Shown here one piece after another: positions 60,947-64,000 of a DNA stretch of 64,000 nucleotides; the first letter of the stretch is position 1; every line of letters begins with the position of its first letter. Position numbers and translations under genes: made by a program. This DNA is from Lactobacillus sp. YT155 (GTDB taxonomy: Bacteria > Bacillota > Bacilli > Lactobacillales > Lactobacillaceae): assembly GCF_030504545.1 (NCBI RefSeq), contig NZ_JAUKWP010000001.1, positions 107,254 to 171,253 on the forward strand, read 5' to 3'. Under the pieces are notes generated by a model. The model ran no database searches. It was not told where the DNA came from and saw only the letters and a program-made list of their open reading frames with translations.

Positions 60947-61378
60947 TTATTTCTTCCAAAACATAGAGATATTTAATTCTCCAGTTTCTTCTTCCAATTC
61001 TTCACTAAAAATTTGAAAATCTTTGGCAAGATAAAAGTTTACAGCTTTTTGATTTTTCTTGTAGACAAAAAGTTTCAGAGTGTCATGCTGATTTTTTAAC
61101 TCTGCAAGTAGTTCACTCCCAATTCCCTTACCACGCTGACTATCGGCTACAAAGAGTCCTTCGATGTATTCCTCTTTAACTCCGGTGAAGCCTAGGATTT
61201 CATCTTCTACTTTGTAGGCCAAAATTTCCGCTTTTAGCAATGCTTGTTTGACATAATTAACATTACGCAGCCAATAACTCTTTTTAATAAAATTATGGAC
61301 TTCTAAATTAGAGTCCAGCCAAATCTTTGTTATTTGTTCAAAATCATTTTTTGTTAATTGTTTATTTGTAATAATCAT
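60947..61378 (-). CDS. GNAT-family N-acetyltransferase
   Basis: 143 residues. Single GNAT domain with the acetyl-CoA loop QRGKGIGSELL (81-91) preceded by YIEGLFVADS, and a C-terminal LFVYKKNQKAVNFYLAKDF strand-helix. This resembles the YjaB/PhnO-like small acetyltransferases. The substrate is unknown. No obvious operon partner; rpmE2 lies upstream with its own terminator. Confidence 0.88.
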   Translation of the reverse strand: MIITNKQLTKNDFEQITKIWLDSNLEVHNFIKKSYWLRNVNYVKQALLKAEILAYKVEDEILGFTGVKEEYIEGLFVADSQRGKGIGSELLAELKNQHDTLKLFVYKKNQKAVNFYLAKDFQIFSEELEEETGELNISMFWKK

Positions 61379-61431
61379 ACTTCTTCCCCTTACATGCCCT
61401 AAATAATACCATAAGTATTCATTTTTTGGAC

Positions 61432-61457
61432 AAAATAAAAAACAGCCTTGCGGCCGT
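61432..61457 (-). terminator. Terminator of rpmE2
   Basis: AACGGCC / GGCTGTT arms (one G-U) with a GCAA loop and TTTTATTTT on the minus strand, right after the stop. Confidence 0.88.
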
Positions 61458-61461
61458 TTGT

Positions 61462-61713
61462 TTATTTGCTTTCTGATAAACCATATTTTTTGTTGAAACG
61501 ATCGATACGTCCATCTGCTTGAGCAAATTTTTGTTTACCTGTGTAGAATGGATGTGAATCTGATGAAATTTCAACACGTACTAATGGGTATTCTGCACCT
61601 TCGAATTCAACAGTTTCTTCTGAAGTAACAGTTGAACCAGCAAGGAATTTTGCACCAGTTGATGAATCCATGAACACAACTGGATGAAAATCTGGATGTA
61701 AATCTTTTTTCAT
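61462..61713 (-). CDS. rpmE2: 50S ribosomal protein L31 type B
   Basis: 83 residues, starting [16 protein letters not shown]. It lacks the CxxC zinc ligands of type A L31 and has the longer type B middle loop ([14 protein letters not shown]). Type B forms do not need zinc. RBS AAGGAGAAAT. Single gene between a GNAT gene and an ABC-F gene. Confidence 0.97.
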   Translation of the reverse strand: MKKDLHPDFHPVVFMDSSTGAKFLAGSTVTSEETVEFEGAEYPLVRVEISSDSHPFYTGKQKFAQADGRIDRFNKKYGLSESK

Positions 61714-61788
61714 TATAAATTTCTCCTTTGCCCTAAACTGTTTGCCAATTTAGAGATTAATTACTGACATTTAAAGAGTTTATCACGT

Positions 61789-63312
61789 TTAGGCGTCAGT
61801 TTCAATAGTATTACCAGGTTCAAAAGTAATTTTTTTGTCAGCAATTTCATCAATAAAGGTTTGGTCATGTTCTACCACCAACATACTTGGATGATATTTC
61901 TTAATCACTTCGATAATCTGACTTCTAGTTATGACATCCAAATAATTCAAGGGTTCGTCAAAAATATAAAAATCTGCCGGAATTAACAATGTGATTGCTA
62001 ACGCGACTTTCTTTTTTTGCCCTTGGCTCATCGTTTCTACTCGATTATGGAATAATTCACGTTCAAAACCTAGTTTACGTAAATTGTTAAAAATATCTGT
62101 TTCTGATAAATCTTTTTCTTCTGCTAGTTCAGAAATGGTGCCTGATAATTCATTAGCATCTTGACTTAAATACGCAACTTTTAAGTTCTTGTTGAATTGA
62201 TATTCACCAGTTGCTTGCGCAGCCGTTATTTGGAGTAACTTTTTCAAAAAAGTCGACTTACCAGTCCCATTCACTCCTACCAAGGCAACAATTTCACCTT
62301 TTTTCATTTTAAAAGTTAATGGTTTGTTCAAGACTTTTTGATCAAAGTTTAATTGTAAATCTTTCACGGTTAGAATTTCTTTGGTATGCACATCGTCTTG
62401 ATAATTTAATCGCAACGGTTCTTCAACTTCAATATTCTTGAGAAGTTCTTCTTTAGCCGCCACGTCATTATCAGCTCGTTGTTCAATTTGTTTGGCACGT
62501 TTCATTACTCGGGCCGCTCGAGAGCCGATAAACCCTTTATCCAGTTTGGCATTTTCCATACCTGGTTTTTTGTATTTATCTTTCTCTTTTTGTTGAGACC
62601 AATTTTCTTTTTTAACTGCTGACTCTTTTAATTTTTTTATTTCTTTTTGTAACTTCTTTTTTTCTTGCAGTTCAAATTCGTCTTGTTGGGCTTTATTATC
62701 TTGCCAAGTATCAAAGTTACCACGATAAACTTTGATATCATTGCGGTTAATAGAAATCACATGGTCAATAACTTTGTTTAAGAACTGTTGATCGTGACTT
62801 ATCACAATGAATCCTTGTTTAGCCTGTAGGTATTTTTCAACCGTCTGCCGTCCTTGAATATCCAAATGATTGGTTGGCTCATCCAGTAGTTGAAAATCAT
62901 TTTGATTGGTAAACATCGCAGCTAATTGCAATTTCGTCTGTTGTCCCGGACTTAGTTCTTGAAATGGAAGTAACAAAATCTCATCAGCCAGATTCAGCTT
63001 AGCCATTTCAACTTGAATTTGCCACAAATCATAATCTTCCAATCCGGCAATTTGTAAAGCTACTTCCTGAGCAGATTGTTTCTTATCTTTAATCTCTTGA
63101 GGGAAATAAGTAAAATTAAGATTGGTAATTATTTCACCCTGATAGGATAACTGTCCTTGAATAATCTTGAACAGTGTCGTTTTTCCTCTACCATTACGAC
63201 CGATTAATCCTAGTTTCCAAGATTCGTCGATTTGAAGATTAACTTGGTCGAATAAATTTTGAACCATGTTTGGATATTTAAAACTTAAATTTTGTATTTG
63301 AATTGTTCCCAT
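61789..63312 (-). CDS. ABC-F ATPase, Lsa-like ribosome-protection type
   Basis: 507 residues from the ATG with ACGAGGTGATTTT (a start 27 bases up overlaps this site). Two ABC domains with no membrane segment: first Walker A GRNGRGKT (38-45), signature LSPGQQ, Walker B region LLDEPTNHLD; a Lys/Glu-rich interdomain linker (about 210-290, ending in RAARVMKRAKQIEQRA); second Walker A GVNGTGKS, signature MSQGQKK, FDEPLNYLD. The start KLGLIGRNGRGKTTL, linker end and FDEPLNYLDV are very like the Lsa proteins, which displace lincosamides, streptogramin A and pleuromutilins from the ribosome. Resistance here is inferred; expression control by the upstream attenuator supports it. Confidence 0.88.
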   Translation of the reverse strand: MGTIQIQNLSFKYPNMVQNLFDQVNLQIDESWKLGLIGRNGRGKTTLFKIIQGQLSYQGEIITNLNFTYFPQEIKDKKQSAQEVALQIAGLEDYDLWQIQVEMAKLNLADEILLLPFQELSPGQQTKLQLAAMFTNQNDFQLLDEPTNHLDIQGRQTVEKYLQAKQGFIVISHDQQFLNKVIDHVISINRNDIKVYRGNFDTWQDNKAQQDEFELQEKKKLQKEIKKLKESAVKKENWSQQKEKDKYKKPGMENAKLDKGFIGSRAARVMKRAKQIEQRADNDVAAKEELLKNIEVEEPLRLNYQDDVHTKEILTVKDLQLNFDQKVLNKPLTFKMKKGEIVALVGVNGTGKSTFLKKLLQITAAQATGEYQFNKNLKVAYLSQDANELSGTISELAEEKDLSETDIFNNLRKLGFERELFHNRVETMSQGQKKKVALAITLLIPADFYIFDEPLNYLDVITRSQIIEVIKKYHPSMLVVEHDQTFIDEIADKKITFEPGNTIETDA

Positions 63313-63358
63313 AAAATCACCTCGTTTGAATCGAATCAATACAGGCTTTTACAACTAT

Positions 63359-63386
63359 AAAAAAAAGACACTACAAAAGTAGTGTC
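63359..63386 (-). terminator. Attenuator terminator upstream of the ABC-F gene
   Basis: GACACTAC / GTAGTGTC eight-pair perfect stem, TTTT loop and eight T on the minus strand, about 45 bases before the ABC-F start and downstream of its only clear promoter. Confidence 0.85.
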
Positions 63387-63505
63387 AAATAAGACTTTGA
63401 GTCCTTGATACTACCAAGTTGAAAAGCAAATAAACATACTGATTCGTATATTTAGTTTTGTCTTCAACTTAGTTTCTCAACGGCTTCACATCCTTTAAAT
63501 TTATT
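63387..63505 (-). promoter_or_regulatory. Ribosome-sensing attenuator leader of the ABC-F gene
   Basis: From the predicted start near 63505 the leader RNA holds, in order: an 11-pair stem 5' arm ACTAAGTTGAA (63463-63473) that overlaps the stop of a three-codon ORF, an inner hairpin AAATATAC / GTATGTTT, the 3' arm TTCAACTTGGT (63413-63423), and the strand GTAGTATC (63407-63414) able to pair at seven of eight positions with the terminator arm GACACTAC (63379-63386). The first stem hides the start of that antiterminator strand, so a ribosome held on the short ORF would free it and allow readthrough. Confidence 0.7.
63469..63480 (-). CDS. Three-codon leader ORF of the ABC-F attenuator
   Basis: TTG-AGA-AAC-TAA (Met-Arg-Asn) with a Shine-Dalgarno AAAGGATGTGA (63486-63496), one mismatch from the ideal AAAGGAGGTGA, five bases upstream. 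Very short leader ORFs are known for ABC-F resistance genes. Confidence 0.55.
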   Translation of the reverse strand: MRN

Positions 63506-63511
63506 AATAGT

Positions 63512-63540
63512 AATATAGCAGATTTTTGTTAGATTGACAA
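63512..63540 (-). promoter_or_regulatory. Promoter of the ABC-F attenuator transcript
   Basis: TTGTCA (63535-63540), 17-base spacer, TATATT (63512-63517) on the minus strand. Its -35 box directly adjoins the -35 box of the opposite promoter at 63541. Confidence 0.8.
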
Positions 63541-63569
63541 TTGAGATTATTATTTTACGGTGCTATACT
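63541..63569 (+). promoter_or_regulatory. Promoter of a small RNA
   Basis: TTGAGA (63541-63546), 17-base spacer, TATACT (63564-63569). Predicted start near 63576. Confidence 0.65.
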
Positions 63570-63575
63570 TTAGAT

Positions 63576-63667
63576 GCAATCAAAAAAGACACGGTGATAG
63601 CTGCACCGTGTCCTTGGTAACAGAACTGCGTTGAGAGTGCGACTACTTCTGTAAGTAGTCTTTTTTT
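63576..63667 (+). ncRNA. Candidate antisense small RNA (about 92 nt)
   Basis: From promoter to terminator the RNA has a nine-pair hairpin GACACGGTG / CACCGTGTC (63588-63612), a single-stranded part, and the terminator GACTACTT / AAGTAGTC plus seven T (63641-63667). It has no ORF with a ribosome site. It is complementary to the end of the 35-codon ORF and its 3' untranslated region on the other strand. It could be a type I antitoxin or another antisense regulator. Confidence 0.6.
63582..63612 (-). terminator. Minus-strand terminator after the 35-codon ORF
   Basis: The same nine-pair stem GACACGGTG / CACCGTGTC is followed by six T on the minus strand, about 30 bases after the stop at 63643. 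It is therefore a terminator for that strand and a 5' hairpin for the opposite RNA. Confidence 0.7.
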
Positions 63668-63750
63668 ATTCGATCAATTAAATCTAACAAGTCATTGGCG
63701 ATATGTTTGATAACATAATCAATCATAATGAGTATTAATAAATCACCCAT
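63643..63750 (-). CDS. Small hydrophobic/amphipathic peptide, 35 codons (possible type I toxin)
   Basis: Starts MGDLLILIMIDYVIK, continues with an amphipathic stretch HIANDLLDLIDRIKK and ends DYLQK. AAGGGA lies eight bases before the ATG. The N-terminal 16 residues are hydrophobic except for one Asp. The stop codon lies in the stem of the opposite RNA's terminator. Size and arrangement fit a type I toxin, but the conserved Pro/Gly pattern of the Fst family is missing and I know no homologue. The promoter is not obvious. Confidence 0.45.
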   Translation of the reverse strand: MGDLLILIMIDYVIKHIANDLLDLIDRIKKDYLQK

Positions 63751-63896
63751 CAGCTATTCCCTTAAACGTTTTTTGCATTCGACCATCTCCATTTCGTTTT
63801 TAAGACGAGGGACGATGGAACGCAAAACTATTACCAAAAAGAAATTACGCAAAAGTTTTGAAACGCGCTCCAAGAAACAAAAATCTTCGCCTAAGC
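63751..63896. other. Interval without a convincing gene
   Basis: About 145 bases between the small ORF and the terminator at 63897. The minus frame is open through it, but it has no start with a ribosome site, and no good promoter for the small ORF was found. Confidence 0.5.
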
Positions 63897-63936
63897 AAAA
63901 AACGAGCCAACTTCTTACGAAGTTAACTCGTTTTTT
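63897..63936 (-). terminator. Terminator of the gene entering from the right edge
   Basis: ACGAG / CTCGT outer arms, inner AACTTC / GAAGTT, T tracts on both strands. It shares the 16-base core AACTTCTTACGAAGTT (63909-63924) with the fusA terminator. Confidence 0.8.
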
Positions 63937-63975
63937 CCTTAGTGCTCGACTTTTAAACGTTTCTCGTCGCGCTCT

Positions 63976-64000
63976 TTAGTCTTCGTCCACTAATGTTACA
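63976..64000 (-). CDS. Possible 3' end of a gene running in from the right
   Basis: The last 25 bases read, on the minus strand, VTLVDED followed by TAA. A strong terminator follows 40 bases later, which supports a real gene end. Seven residues are too few to name it; an acidic tail after a beta strand would fit MurA, which lies near rpmE2 in relatives, but this is a guess. Confidence 0.35.

Noticed and set aside
63486..63496. ATG-TGA start-stop inside the Shine-Dalgarno of the ABC-F leader
   Set aside because: It is part of the ribosome site itself; the TTG three-codon ORF is correctly spaced and is the better candidate.
63646..63978. Minus frame that stays open on both sides of two in-frame stops (TAA at 63976, TAG at 63756), possibly one decayed gene
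   Set aside because: It crosses a strong terminator, has no start with a ribosome site in the middle part and shows no family similarity; chance openness is likely.
63728..63979. Plus-strand 83-codon ORF rich in Lys, Arg and Ser
   Set aside because: No ribosome site, it reads through the terminator hairpin at 63897, and its composition looks like the reverse of other sequence.

Overview
The window is a low-G+C Gram-positive chromosome segment that reads as a member of the Lactobacillaceae. Supporting this are the gene order (ldh, pth, mfd, yabM-type flippase, rqcP, divIC, tilS, hpt, ftsH, hslO, dusB, lysS and then clpC, rpoB, rpoC, rpsL, rpsG, fusA, rpsJ), an NAD-dependent L-lactate dehydrogenase, a type B L31, a WxL/csc surface cluster, cre sites and many AGGAGG ribosome sites with TTG starts. 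The genus is not proven; Companilactobacillus or a close relative is my guess. No rRNA, prophage, insertion sequence or CRISPR array was seen.

Layout. 1-3592: the start of the S10 operon (rpsJ, partial) preceded by the str operon (fusA, rpsG, rpsL), all on the minus strand, with two terminators, promoters and structured leaders between them. 3813-10108: an accessory stretch with a prepilin peptidase, a LacI regulator controlling (by inference) a GATase1-like / YdcZ transporter / cholylglycine-hydrolase-family operon, and a TetR plus membrane-protein pair. 10184-20181: rpoC, rpoB and clpC. 20302-31579: a second accessory stretch (two MFS transporters, a 23-codon leader ORF, tRNA-Gly, a cre-controlled butanediol-type dehydrogenase, two tandem DUF1266 proteins with a lipoprotein, and a 1568-residue LPXTG protein). 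31737-45678: a long minus-strand housekeeping run from pth to lysS for translation, tRNA modification, proteolysis, division and repair. 45809-47609: ldh and a CBS-domain (CbpA-like) protein on the plus strand. 47646-54982: a six-gene WxL/csc cluster with a divergent Mga-like regulator. 55010-63312: alr, acpS, cshA, murF, an MFS pump, a GNAT protein, rpmE2 and an Lsa-like ABC-F ATPase. 63313-64000: a dense regulatory stretch.

The most interesting part is 63313-63750. The ABC-F gene has a complete ribosome-controlled attenuator: promoter, strong Shine-Dalgarno, three-codon ORF, a hairpin overlapping that ORF's stop, an antiterminator strand and a terminator. Back to back with its promoter is a second promoter that drives a roughly 92-nt RNA. 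This RNA is antisense to the 3' end of a 35-codon ORF, and the two convergent terminators interleave as in type I toxin-antitoxin loci. Other regulatory signals of note are a cre/terminator/operator composite after the LacI gene, a terminator-like hairpin between a strong promoter and rpoB, a 16-nt inverted repeat between the csc cluster and its regulator, and a strongly translated 23-codon ORF ahead of a Bcr/CflA pump.
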